NCBI GenBank assembly: GCA_963682055.1
Contig: OY821743.1
Location: forward strand, 36,540,959 to 36,604,958
Length of the DNA: 64,000 nucleotides
Reading direction: 5' to 3'
Source: Primula veris
Taxonomy: Eukaryota > Streptophyta > Magnoliopsida > Ericales > Primulaceae
Under the pieces are notes generated by a model. It saw only the letters and a program-made list of their open reading frames with translations. It had not been told where the DNA came from and ran no database searches. Shown here piece after piece: positions 38,232 to 63,643 of this stretch. Position 1 is the stretch's first letter. Every line of letters starts with the position of its first letter. A program made the translations under genes and the position numbers.

Positions 38232-38662
38232 TAGGGCTGGATTCGGTCCGGTTCGGTTCGGTTTTTAGCAAAACCGAAACCGAGCATATTTTTCGGTTCG
38301 ATTTTTTTCGGTTTCGGTCTTTTTATTTTTTGGACCGAACTGGACCGGGTTTTTTTGGTCTAGTTTCGGTTTTTTTCGGTACGTTAAAAACTAGGGCTGG
38401 ATTCGGTTCGGTTTGTAGCAAAACCGAAACCGAGCATATTTTTCGTTTTGGTTTTTTTCGGTTTCGGTCTTTTTATTTTTTGGACCGAATTGGACCGGGT
38501 TTTTTCGGTCTAGTTTCGGTTTTTTTGGTTTTCCGGTTATTTTTCGGTTCGATTTTATTGAAAACCGAAACCGACCCAAAAAATTTCTGTTTTTCGGTTT
38601 CGGTCTTTTTCGGTTCGGTTATCGGTCCGGGTTCGGTTTTTCCGATTTTTTGCCTAACCCTA
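38232..38662. mobile_element. hAT-type MITE (GGGCTGGGC family), tandem dimer
   Basis: Two head-to-tail copies in the orientation opposite to 3715-3989. Copy a starts TAGGGCTGGATTCGG at 38232 and is truncated near 38380. Copy b starts TAGGGCTGGATTCGG at 38392 and ends TAACCCTA at 38662. TTAAAAAT, TTAAAAAC and TTAAAAGC (38224-38231, 38384-38391 and 38663-38670) precede a, separate a and b, and follow b. It explains the F-, G- and R-rich open frames there. Imprecise transposition or later tandem duplication are both possible. Confidence 0.8.
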
Positions 38663-38779
38663 TTAAAAGCGATGATTTGACACTCTTCATTTCTATATTA
38701 TAAATTTTGACACACCGCATATATCATTTCTGGCTTCGTCACTGGCTACACTATATTTTATGAGAGAAATTATACTAGA

Positions 38780-39985
38780 CACTGAAACTTTTGTCATTAA
38801 TCTTACTAATATTTTTGGTATTTAAAGATTGTTTAATATATAGAGTTTACCCACCAAAAAAACTTTATAAAGTCATACTGTGTAAATAGCTAGTAAGAGA
38901 AAAAATTGTACCGAAATACAACATATTATTAACGTTGTAGTTTAGTTAAAATTTAATATCTTAACATTGTACGTAACACAACTTAACATTTTGATTTTGA
39001 CAACTTAACATGTCAAAGCACATTTTGTTTGTCTCAAGAATACATAACACTGAATTTTGAGAGAAATTGGCTAAATTAATTAAACCACTTTTTTCTTGAT
39101 CACTTATTTATAAAAACTCACAAATCTCAAATTTTTTATTTTTTTAGCAGTCCCGTCATCTATTTATTCATAGTAAATTGTCAATTCATGGGTCATGCCC
39201 CCCATGATGGCATAATCCGGTCAAAGTCCCGTAAAAATATCAGAATTACACAATAAAATAGCAACACGTAATTGTACAAGCAACAACTACATTTAAAAGG
39301 AAAAAAGTAACTAAAAAATGAAATAAAATGCAATACATGACCTTCATTTCCATACGTCTTCAACATTTCCAAATAACATCATTGTCGTAGTAATTGCAAC
39401 ACGTTAAAACTCACTTTTACTCGAAAATACTCTTTAATAGTTTTACTATATATTTAAGTTTTACTCTACAGCCAATACAGTGTTGTTCCACTACACTTTC
39501 TTCTAAAGAAAAACACATTATATGCAGATTGTATGTTTAATTCAAATTGGGTAAATACTAAATAATAGTAGTAAATAAAATTAAGTTAAAAAATAGGAGT
39601 AAAACGAAATTCCACTTATTTGTTTTTTTTAATGTTTGTACTATATATACATTAATTGAAACTTTTGTCATTCTTACAGATGTTTTTGGTATTTAAATTT
39701 TGTTGATAGAGTTAATAATCCACCAAAAAGACTTTATAAAGGATAGTAACAACACGTAAGGGAAAATAATTGAAAAAAATTATGAATACGCAAGAAGATA
39801 ATCAACCATCTTTCCATTTTCACACACACTTAAACTGTACTGAAAAACATTAAATTATTAACGTTTTGTAGTTTAGTTAAAACTTCATATCTCTTAGCAT
39901 TTGTACGTAACACAATTTAATATTTTGATTTTGTCAAAATCTAAAGTATTGATATATATATATATTACATGTCAAAGTACATTCC
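38780..39985. repeat. Direct segmental duplication, copies of about 250 and 330 bp
   Basis: 38780-39025 and 39658-39985 share, in the same order, GAAACTTTTGTCATT, a TTTTTGGTATTTAAA word, CCACCAAAAA, ACTTTATAAAG, GTTTAGTTAAAA, GTACGTAACACAA, ATTTTGATTTTG and ACATGTCAAAG. The second copy has extra internal sequence. About 630 bp of unrelated AT-rich DNA separates them. No open frame is conserved between copies. Confidence 0.8.
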
Positions 39986-39989
39986 AAAT

Positions 39990-41900
39990 CCGTGCATGCA
40001 TGAGTCATCATTATTAATCAAAGTGCAATTTGAGAAATTTAAATTCATCTTATTTCAAATAAATAAAAAATCACATTTTCCTCGCTATAATTGGCTCTCA
40101 CACCAAATCCATTTCTCTATGGTAAAATGGGAAAAGGATAGAATATTAGTTGGCACTATATATATATATATATGCTAGAAAATTAAATAACAGGATGACT
40201 GATCTATACTTCTAATTTTTTTTTAAAACTAACATATTTTATATATCTTTTAAGAAACCTTTTATATTTATACAAAATTTAAGTTTACTTATTAATTTTC
40301 TTATAATAACCTACATTATTTATGTTTATTTGTTTATTATTATTTAATAATCATAACAGATTTTCAATAACAAAAATATAGACCTCATGATAGTTTATTA
40401 CTATTGTATTACAAACGGAATCATATACATTACTCATATATAAGGTGAATTTTGTGTTTCTTAAAATTTAGCAAAATTTATAGGAATGCTAATACATATC
40501 GTTTTTTATACCATAATCATCAAATTTTAGAAAAAAAATACGGTTTAAGATATCAGATGCGGATACTCCAAGAAATACAAAATAAATAAATAAAAATGAA
40601 TTGACCCTACAAAGTTTACACCAAGACTTGATTTAGGAATAACTAGAGAAACTTAAATTGGACCCAACATAAAGGGCCATGTACAGAGTGGTTTTCTGTG
40701 TTGAATGTGACACAAAACACAGTTCCAATTAAATAAATTCAAGAGAAGGAAACAAACAAATCAGAGAAATGCTGTAACAATAATAATATCTCCAAAAATG
40801 TCAACTAGATTCAGGTACACAAATTTAATAGTTTTTGACTTTAATAGACCAAACAACTATATATATATATATATGTAAATATATTCAACAATAACAAGCA
40901 AACGTTTTCTGACTGTATGGTCATTTCACTATGCTACTCGTAACTACCGTGTACTTACATTTTTTCTTATATTTAAATTAATTAGAATCAATTTTATATT
41001 TTTAAAGTAACAGTTTAACTTTATACATTTTTCAGCTTCCTATCAAATTTCTTATCATAACTAAATATTACTATATTTGAATATGTTTTTATCAATTTTT
41101 TTCAACTCAAATTAATTTACTAGAGCAAACATATTAAATAAGTTAGACGTTTTTTCTCGTATTTAAAGTAAAAAATACACTTTTACAACTTATAAGGAAA
41201 CATTTTGGTTTATACAAATTATCAGCTTTTTTTTATCAATTTCTCTATCACAACCATACAACTCATATTTTTGTTATTTTACTAATTCATATGTGAAAAG
41301 TACAAATAAAAGAGAGAATAAGATAAAAGTAAGAGAGATAAATTATTATTTTAATTATAAGACAATATCTTGATCCCTTATATTTGAGTGATATTTGAGT
41401 TCATGTATATTTGAGCTAATAGATAAAGAAACCGATGTGTATACAATTTTAGAACAATTCCTTTATATTTAAGTTAAATTGGTGATATATGGCAACCGAT
41501 GCGATTCGTCACATATGTTTCGGTAATTACTTGTGAAAAATGGGCCAAGTTTTTATTTCAACCATACACCTAAGTTTTCTTGACTAATGAAGTGTTTCGT
41601 TTGTTGAATCCTCCAAGAAAAAAACAAACAAATTGATTTGCATATTTTGATGAATGTTAGGCCGTAAGTTTAGAGTAAGTATTATTATATATAAAACTCA
41701 TTTAAGAATTTCAACCAAAAGATAAATTTATTTTTTCATTTTAAGTATTTGTTTTTTTTGGGTCAAGAATCCATTTTGTGTATGATACACTTGTGTTCTT
41801 TTTCAAAAATAAGTGTTGGGCTTCTTTTTTCTACGTTTATTGTTCTGAAGGTTATTCAAGGCCCAAAAGGTAAAAGAACCGAGTTTAAACGCAATAAGCA
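39990..41900. other. Gene-free AT-rich intergenic DNA
   Basis: No gene was seen. It holds (AT)n tracts near 40160 and 40860 and short A/T homopolymers. Confidence 0.6.
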
Positions 41901-41913
41901 GCAACATTATTAT

Positions 41914-42052
41914 TGAAGCAGATTACCTGACTCTGAGTCAGGTTACTCTGCTTTCCACAGCTATTGGATCTGCTACAATTTAAATTTAATAATAGATCAA
42001 ATGGCTGTGGGAAGCAGAGTGACCCTAACTCAGAGTCTGGTACTCTGCTTCC
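41914..42052. mobile_element. Foldback MITE (GGAAGCAG family), free copy
   Basis: 139 bp running from TGAAGCAGATTACCTGACTC to TGGTACTCTGCTTCC and flanked exactly by CATTATTAT (41905-41913 and 42053-42061), a perfect 9-bp target duplication. Nearly the whole element is palindromic: CTGCTTTCCACAGCTATTGG pairs with the CAAATGGCTGTGGGAAGCAG arm. Each arm also contains the mini-palindrome CTGACTCTGAGTCAG or a variant. A 9-bp TSD fits the Mutator-like superfamily. Confidence 0.88.
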
Positions 42053-42064
42053 CATTATTATAGG

Positions 42065-43400
42065 GATTGTTTGGTTGAAGCTTTCGATAAAAACAAACTT
42101 GTATTATGTATTTTAGGCTGAAAAATCTAGCTACTTCTGCTCAAATCTATGATAATTAACGAAATGAAATTTAAAGTTCAAGCAACAAACTTTAATCACG
42201 ATTTAAAAGTTGCAACATGAAGGCCATGACCAACATTTGAGCGCGGAGACATTGTTTGACTACATCATATCATGACGTGAATTTTGGGTACGTCCGTCCA
42301 GTGTGCCGTTTTTAATTAAACTGCAAATTTTATTCTTTGAAGATTTAGAAAAAATAATATTTATTTTTAATGTACAATAGACATATGACATCTATAAATA
42401 TATAATAAAAAATAAACTATCAATAGATTTTGTGAGACGGCGGCTATCATGAGCTCGTCTTATACCTATGCAAGCTTGCCAAACGTGCTACAAAGCTGTC
42501 GAATGTCATTGGTCTCTGCCCACCGCATCCCAATGGTGGCTAGTTCAGGGAAACAAATATAATGGCGTCGTTCGCAAATCGATTGGATTCCGACATAGCA
42601 TAAAAAACGGGGAAGATAAGCACGATGATTAAAAGTATACTCAACAATTACTATGAATAATTACTCTGACTTTTTCGACACAATGGTTAAGACTAAATCT
42701 CTAACTTACTATATTATGAGAGGTTTTATTATTTTTAATTCCATATATAAATATTTTCCTAGACGGAAGACTTTTATTTGGGCTTACAAATACTAAGATT
42801 TTCTTCGGCTCACTTCTGGTTTGATTCATGCGATTTCTTTTTTTCAGAAAATGTGATATCCTCAAATGTTTTCCTATCAAAAAAGTTGATTTAGTGACGG
42901 CTACAGCAAATCCAAACCCGATAAATCATACGACCATTTACTATGCATAGATGTATCGATGCGGATAAGATGTTCAGTAATTTTCATGACCAAGTGAAAG
43001 CTCAATTTCCAAAAACTCGCATTGTGAAATAACTGTTTGTGAAAAAACTAATGTTCATTCGCTAGGCGTCGGGTTATGTAACTTCTAATAATATAATCAA
43101 AGTAGCGGAAACACACCCGTGACTCCCATTATTCACCGCAATCCCCATTCATTCATACATATTACCCTACACACGGCAAACTCAGCCTTCGGCTCAATAC
43201 TACAAAACTAGAGTTTTCCATCAATTACATACATTTATACACACATGAATCTCACAAATACATCTCAGCAGTCGAGATCATAATATATAATAGTAGCTCG
43301 ACTAGTGGAATGTAAACATACAAACATACATTATACATATGAATCTCACGAGTTTATACTGCTAATCGAGGTGCTAATATAAACTTGAGAGGAGCAACAT
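42065..43400. other. Gene-free intergenic DNA
   Basis: No gene. The stretch 43070-43375 is less AT-rich (GTAGCGGAAACACACCCGTG, CAGCCTTCGGCTCAATACTA) and contains two related pieces ending AATCTCAC (near 43250 and 43345). It may be a retroelement remnant, but I see no coding domain. Confidence 0.5.
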
Positions 43401-43409
43401 GGGTAATAC

Positions 43410-43577
43410 TAGGGCCGGGCGAAAACCCGGAAAAACCAAATCGAAAAAGACCGAAATCGAAAAATCGAAACTTTTTCGGGTCGGTTTCGGTTTACAATAA
43501 AACCGAACTGAAAAAACCAAAAATAAAACCGAAAAATAACCGAAAAATAACCAAAAACCGGAATGAACCCAACCCTA
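43410..43577. mobile_element. hAT-type MITE (GGGCTGGGC family), copy 4
   Basis: It begins TAGGGCCGGGCGAAAACCCG and ends GAACCCAACCCTA. The flanks GGTAATAC at 43402-43409 and 43578-43585 are identical, a perfect 8-bp TSD. 168 bp, an internally deleted copy lying about 520 bp before the XRN start codon. Confidence 0.92.
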
Positions 43578-43585
43578 GGTAATAC

Positions 43586-44096
43586 AAGTGGTTAGCGAAT
43601 TAGGATGCGTTTGATAACAATTTTTTTGATCAAATATAAAATTTTAAACATCCACTGATATTAGATTTTTTGAAAGCTTTTTTAACTGAATAATCTGATT
43701 GCCAAAACACCCACATATTTTTAAAAATAAAAAAAAAATCTAAAAATCAACTAAAATTTTTTGTTGTCAAACGGACCCTTAATATACCCCGCTCCTAACC
43801 AAAAGTTGGATCCTAGAGCAATCATTATCTTTAATTTTTTTTTTTTTTAAAAACCGAAAAACTCGAGGGTGATAATGCAAAATCTAGAGAAATCACTAGG
43901 CCCAATTGCAAGTTTCCATAATACATGGCATCTATTTAAAGTTTTTAAAACCAAACTAATTACAAATTCACCCCAACTTTCTCTCTCTCTCTAAAACTAG
44001 GGTTAATTCATAAAACCACACACTCAATAAATAAACGATAATATATTTAGTTATTCATATATTATATATAATAAATAATATAATAAAAAATAAATA
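43586..44096 (+). promoter_or_regulatory. XRN promoter and 5' leader (inferred)
   Basis: This is the stretch between the hAT MITE and the XRN ATG. It contains a (CT)n pyrimidine patch at 43978-43992 (CTTTCTCTCTCTCTC) that could mark the transcription start, followed by an AT-rich leader. The leader has TATAATAAATAATATAATAA just before the ATG. The start context (A at -3, G at +4) is good. No TATA box can be singled out. Confidence 0.4.
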
Positions 44097-57773
<13,677 letters not shown>

Positions 57774-58320
57774 ATGCTGTATTTGTATTGTCGAATGTGT
57801 TGTAGAATTGATTATTTTCTTGATTCTTATCCGTTTTAGTTTTTCATCTATCCAGTTGTAAGTTTAGCCAGCCTCCAATGATAAGAAAATTGTACTTTTT
57901 GACTTGTTTTTTCCACAAGCAGTGTTAAAATTGATCAATTTGTGAGCTTAATTTTTTCATAAGGAGGTTATAGGTTAATTTATTTGTTTACCAGATTCCA
58001 GAAAGTTTAGATTGTTTGATTTGTTTCGTTGGGTTGAAAATTTGAAATTGATGTATTGAGACTTGAGAGTTTATATTATTTCTCATATAATGTTGTTCAT
58101 TTTGGTTTATTTCCTCATTTGTATGGTTTAAACGTTTGTCAAATGCAAATGAGTCAGAAAAGACTTCAATTTAATTTTTTGCCAACATTTTATTGGAAAT
58201 TCAACCACATTAGTGTAAAGACATTAGTTGTGCTGTGTCAAACACAAATTCCCGAGTGTAGCAACTCTGCCCAAGGGAAAGTTAGACAAAATTTTACGAA
58301 ATATGATCGGAAGACATTTT
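57774..58320 (+). other. XRN 3' untranslated region and flank (inferred)
   Basis: Sequence after the TAG at 57771-57773. The open frame at 58056-58322 has no domain and is taken as flank. No decisive poly(A) signal stands out; AATGATAAGAAA near 57876 is a weak candidate. Confidence 0.35.
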
Positions 58321-58920
58321 GAAATGGATTCTGATTTTTGCAATTGCATCAAGTTTACTTGGAAGAAATTCTTTCTACCCTAAGTTAGTGTTCTTTAAAA
58401 ATCTTAAGCGAATGATTAACTTTTGAATTTTTTTATTTTGACAATCTAGGCACGGAAAACTTTTTTTCTAAAATGCAAGTGTGTTTCCGTTACACAAAAA
58501 ACAGAACGTATAAGAAGAACGCTTAATCATTTTACGAATATGTACAATTTGCTTATATCTAAGTAGCCAGTGAGTCGTGATTTAGTAACATTATTTTTCT
58601 ATAATATTATATAATAAAACCCCCTGATATACTAAATACGGTAACTAATAAATATGATGTTACAAAAAAACAAGAGAACAAAATAGGTGTTAATATCAAT
58701 TTTACATAAAATTTAACTCAAATTCAGTTTAATAGCAGGGTGAATGATTAAGCAGTTGTAAATAAAGATTGTAAATAGAAAAAGTTTCTTAAAATACGAG
58801 CTTATATTTCACACTATAAAAATATTAAAATATAATCACTTTAATTGCAAAAAAAAAGTATTAAACCCTAAAAAATCCACCAAACCAAAAACAGCATAAT
58901 TTTACTCCTTATTTTATTTC
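58321..58920 (+). promoter_or_regulatory. Intergenic DNA and promoter of the Myb/SANT gene (inferred)
   Basis: A gene-free AT-rich stretch ending in the pyrimidine-rich CTCCTTATTTTATTTCCCTC. It precedes the presumed untranslated first exon. No individual element can be supported. Confidence 0.35.
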
Positions 58921-58968
58921 CCTCTTTTTTTCTAGAGAGAGAAAGACGATTTCTCTCCGATTCAGCTG
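58921..58968 (+). other. Untranslated first exon of the Myb/SANT gene (inferred)
   Basis: TCTAGAGAGAGAAAGACG followed by TTTCTCTCCGATTCAGCTG leads into the donor GGTAATTCTC at 58969. A leader exon is needed because the ATG at 62021 sits directly behind an acceptor (TGAAATGTAG). The 5' end is not known. A (CT)n run (58974-58993) follows the donor. Confidence 0.5.
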
Positions 58969-58972
58969 GTAA

Positions 58973-59004
<32 letters not shown>

Positions 59005-62000
59005 CTATATATATATAATTATATGTCTATATATATATATATCGTTTCTGAATAACTGTGATGAATTGTTCTTGTTTATATAAGGTTGAATTAGGGTTTT
59101 TTAGTATTGTTTTTATCTGAAAACATAAAATAAAAAATTGTATGTATTTCGATCTGGTAGTTGATTTTGAGAATTTTGTTTGATTTTTGTGTTTTTAAAT
59201 GTAAAATTTGTTCACTTAAATTATGTATTGATTTGTGGATCATTTCTGTATAAATGTGTTAAAGGCTTGTTTGGTGAGCTTATTATGTACTTATCCTGCT
59301 TATTTTATTTATATAATTGAAATCAAATAAGTACTGAATATAATTGGTATTCATTTATTGGAGAATTTTGATACTTTTATGTTTTAGATCTTTTAGTTGG
59401 TATGAGAATTTTGATTAATTATTGTATTTGTTAATGGAGAGACTGTTTACTTAAATTATGTAGTAATTTGTGGACCATTTTGCGTATAAATGTGTTTGAT
59501 ATATTCGACGTTAAAAACTCATTTGGTTTTAGCTTTTAAAGATCAATTCTTTTGTATTTTATTTTTGAGCTTTTTGGTTTATTGATCTGATAAAGCTAGA
59601 GTTTTTTAAAAGATATTTTAGTCATGTGTTGTTTATGTATTGCACGTAGCTATTCTATGTAAAATCAATTTCGGGTTTCCTTGATATGGCATGTTGTTTG
59701 ATTTTTGTAATGCTGGATAAATTCGTAAACAGTTTCTTTGATATTGTTTGTGTTTCGATCTTATACTTGATGCGAGAATTTTGATTCTAATTTGTGTTTA
59801 CAAATGCAAAAACCGTTACACTTCAGTTATGTTTTAGCATTTTGACTGTTTCCATATAAAGGTGTTGAATATTCTACGTTAAGGGCTTGTTTGGTTGCAA
59901 TCTTTGAGCTTTTGAGTTGCATTGTGCTTAGTCGGACACTTCAGTTACGTTTTTGGTTTTGACTAAATGGCCTAAGTAGAGTTGGGCTGTGTTCATTTTT
60001 CTTCCTGAATTCGTTAATCTACTTGTGCCTATAAAATGCACAGGACTCGGAAAATCTCCTTTTAGGAAGTATAGTCGATACATGGATAGTTTGTCTAAGG
60101 TTTACTACTCCCTCCGTTCCCATTTAATTGTCCACTACGAAACTACGTGCAATTTCGACCGGCTTATAACTTGTATCAAACTTGTCGAAATGAAATTTTT
60201 TTAAAATCTAATCATAAAATTTAACATTTGAACTATATGACCAGCTTTTAAAAAATTCCATTCCGACAATTTTGATACAAGTTCTTGGTCGATCAAAATT
60301 GCACGTAGTTTCGTAATGGCCAATTAAATAGGAACGGAGGGAGTATCCCTTTAAGATGGGATTAAGTTGGTTTGTAGTAGAGGGTAGAGAAAACGGAACA
60401 AAGTTATTCACTTATTTCTATAAGAGGCTGAGATAGACACCTACGGTAAGGGTCCATAAAATTATTGTTGTTATTTTTTATTGGGATTATTATTATCATT
60501 CTGATGTTTTATTTTGTTCAGATTTAACTTTGAGTTACTTATTGTTCAAATGGAGTTACTTATTAGAATTTTGATTAATTTTTTAGTTTGCAAAAGCAAA
60601 TACCGTTAAACTTCAGTTATGTTATAGCATTTAGACTGTTTCCATATAAAGGTGTTGAATATTCTATTTTAAGGGCTTGTTTGGTTGCAAATTTCAAGCT
60701 TTTATGTGAGCTTTTGAGTTGCATTGTGCTTGGTCGGACTTTTAACCTTTTGGTTTAATTATTGGAAATAATTGACTGAATAGTCTAAGTATAGTTAGGT
60801 TGTGTTCATTTTTCTTCCTTAAATCTTTAATCTACTTACATATAAAAAGTTCTCCTTTAGGAAATTTACATTTTCGTTGATAAGGTGGATATTTTTGTCT
60901 AAGGTTCACTATCCCTTTAAGATGGGATTAAGTTGGTTTGTAATAGAGGGTAGAGAAGACGGAACATAGTTATTTACTTATTTCTATAAGAGGCTGAGAT
61001 AGACACCTATGGTAAGGGTCATCAAAATTATTGTTGTTATTTGTGATTGAGGTTATTATTATTAAAGGAATTCTTATGTATTATTTTGTTAGGATTTAGC
61101 TTTGTCAAGTTACTTATTGTTCAGATGGAGTTGGTATGTCAACACTCATTCTTGGAAGCGTGTGTTTCCTTAACGTTTGCGTGATGGTTTCTTGCGGATC
61201 TTTGTTACCCTGGATTCTAGTCTTTTAATTTCCTTTTATTAGACCCCTACTTACTTTTCTCTAGTCGAGTTCAGCTCTACCTTTTGAAATATGAATAGGT
61301 TAAAATGCAGCTCATGCTTCAGAAGGAATGTAATAATTAATTTTTTACTGGTAGAGTTGTGTTAGAAAATCTCTTGCTATGAAATCTATGTTGTATACTT
61401 CTCATTGGCCCGCACTTGTTGTAAATTATTCATTTTTAAACATTCTCCATTAGCATGTTTCAAAACCGAGTAATAGCATTTATCTATCTTATGGATCTCT
61501 GGTGCCCATTGTTAAACATTCTCCATTAGCATGTTTCAAATCTGAGTTATTTTTTACTTTGAAATTTGAATCAATCTGATAGGGGTTAAGTGTTAGGTTA
61601 AAAGATTATTAACTTTGTCGACTTCCATAAATTAAAAGGATGTTGCTATGTAAAAGATTGTTGTTGGGAAGTGTTTTTTCTGTTACAATTGGGTGGTTGT
61701 TTCACCGATCATCTTCTTCCTGGTTTCCGGTCTTGTCCTCTTTAGTTCTTTTATTTATTAGCATTCAGTCAAGTTTATTTCTACATTTGAGAGCATGCTA
61801 GTTTAAATTATAAGGTGCGGCGCAGATCTTTGGAAATGGAAACTATATATTATACTCGTGCACTTCTCGTAAAAACATTCCACCTTTTTATGCTACATTC
61901 TCTATTAGCTTGTTCTGAGTCTGATTTATTGCATTGATCTATCATTCTGATATTCTTCGATTAGTTCTGCTAATTGATTTTTGACTTGAAAACATTCTAA

Positions 62001-62020
62001 TTGTGTGTTTTGAAATGTAG
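58969..62020 (+). other. Leader intron of the Myb/SANT gene, made of repeat units (inferred)
   Basis: About 3 kb. Related units begin near 59155, 59400, 59775 and 60560. Shared words include GAGAATTTTGATT, ACTTAAATTATGTA / ACTTCAGTTATGTTTTAGCA, GTATAAATGTGTT / CATATAAAGGTGTTGAATAT and GGCTTGTTTGGT. The last two units are closest: ATCCCTTTAAGATGGGATTA, then AGTTGGTTTGTAGTAGAGGG and AGGCTGAGATAGACACCTA, occur at 60346-60455 and 60912-61015. ATTCTCCATTAGCATGTTTC occurs twice near 61443 and 61520. TTCGATCTG at 59148-59156 matches the published TTNGATYTG motif of expression-enhancing plant introns. Confidence 0.65.
60108..60343. mobile_element. Stowaway-like MITE, copy 3, in the leader intron
   Basis: CTCCCTCCGTTCCCATTTAA at the left and TTAAATAGGAACGGAGGGAG at the right are inverted repeats. 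TA flanks both sides (60106-60107 and 60344-60345). The subterminal arms continue inward (ACGAAACTACGTGCAATTTC / AAATTGCACGTAGTTTCGTA). 236 bp. The duplicated intron unit has the unoccupied TA at 60910-60911. Confidence 0.95.
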
Positions 62021-63643
62021 ATGGGTGGTAAATCCATAACGATACGGCCAAAGCAGGACCGTGTTATGAGGACTAAATGGAATCCTGCCCTCGATAAGAT
62101 ATTCGCAGATTTAGTTGTCGAGCAAATTCAACTTGGAAATAGACCAAACGACGTGTTTGACAAGAAAACATGGAACCACATACGTGACGAGTTTAATAAA
62201 CAAACAGATCTCAACTTCAACAGCAATCAACTGAGAAAACATCTTCATGTTTTGCAGACTCGTTTCCTCGGCATAAAATCATCTGTATATTCCAATGACA
62301 ATAGTGAATTTCTTATTGATGATTCTGGTGGCATTGACTTTGAAGTGTGGGACGAAGATTACGAGGTAATTGTTTTTTTCGAAAATGTCAGTTAGGTTTA
62401 ATTTCCTAGACTTAATTAGCAAAAAAGCAAGTGACTAAGCTATGTTTCTAAAAATGTCAGTTAGGTTGAACATTTGTAGAAGTTTGAAAAAAAAGTTGAA
62501 TTTACACAGCTTAAAGCTTCTAGCTTTTAGATTACCAAAAAAAAAAAAAAACTTCTAGCTTTTCCAAGCCTAGATTTTAAGCTGACCAAGCAAATGCAAT
62601 CCAGCTTTAAAGCAACAAAATAAGTGCAACCAAACAAATCTTTAGTCATGAATAATTCAAAGTTGGTATACAACGAAATTGATATATATTTATTTTGTGG
62701 TGATAGAAGCTGTCCCATTTAGTCTAAAGTGAAGGAAATATCACACTTATTGCTAAATAAGTTTTATATATTGTTCTGTTGGCTAATTTTTCCTTGGTTT
62801 CTTTTTTCTTTGATTTATTACAAGCCGTATTATGTCTTTTGAAAAGTGTAGTTTGTCTTGTTGTGCGTTCTTTTCATTAGTTTTAGTGCCGTAAATGTCT
62901 CTGTGTCTAGTGATTATATAGCTGGTATTTGAATAGTTGTCATTGTAGTATCATACTCCTTGAGAATTGATCTTTTTTATTTACGTAAAATTGTTAATTA
63001 GGCACAACCTCAAGGTGAGCCCATCAAGGCCAACGAATGTCCAATCTTCGAACAGCTATCTACAATTTTTGCAGAGTCAGGTGCTAATGGCAAACTTGGA
63101 AAATATGCCCAATCAAGCCATTACGCGGAAGTAGACAAGTCTCCTAAAACTGAATTAAAGAAGTTGTTGCCTAACACAGGTAATTTATTGGTAAATTCAG
63201 ACACAGCCATGGTAGACCTACATGCTCATCCCATATCTTCCTCTTTTGCAACACCTATTGCGCCATCAGATCTGCACGCAACCAAAGGTATAACAGATAG
63301 AAAACGAAAGCGAAATCCAGAGGAATATATAGCTCCAATACAAGCTAGAAATGATCAAGATCCAAATGAGAAAATGGCGAAAGCTATGATGGATATGCTC
63401 AATGCTTCAACTTTACGAAGGACAACCAAGCCTGAGCAAGAGGATAAATTTACCATTACTAAATGCATAGAAATTTTGGACGAGATCGAAGGTGAAGGAG
63501 GGATGGACAGTAAAACATATTTTACTGCATTGGATCTTTTTGACAACCCGAATATGAGAGAAATGTTTGTTTCGCTTAAAAGCAACAAGATTAGGTTGGC
63601 ATGGTTGAGGGGTAAATGTGGCAACAAAACAAAATCTAGTTGA
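62021..63643 (+). CDS. Myb/SANT-like DNA-binding domain protein (LIMYB type)
   Basis: Two coding exons, 62021-62365 and 63002-63643, with GT-AG borders (GAG|GTAATT, TTAATTAG|GCA) and continuous phase, giving 328 aa. Residues 18-112 form a Myb/SANT-like domain of the Myb_DNA-bind_3 type: TKWNPALDKIFADLVVEQ, NDVFDKKTWNHIRDEFNK, LRKHLHVLQTRF and EVWDEDYE are its characteristic blocks. A basic patch, RKRKR at about 215-219, is a likely NLS. The C-terminal 65 residues (KCIEILDEIEGEGG, ALDLFDNPNMREMFVSL, RLAWLRGKC) match the conserved tail of this plant family. The domain is related to the Myb-like protein of PIF/Harbinger transposons. LIMYB is known as a NIK1-pathway repressor of translation genes, but orthology is not shown here. 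The ATG lies immediately after the acceptor at 62018-62020. Confidence 0.88.
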
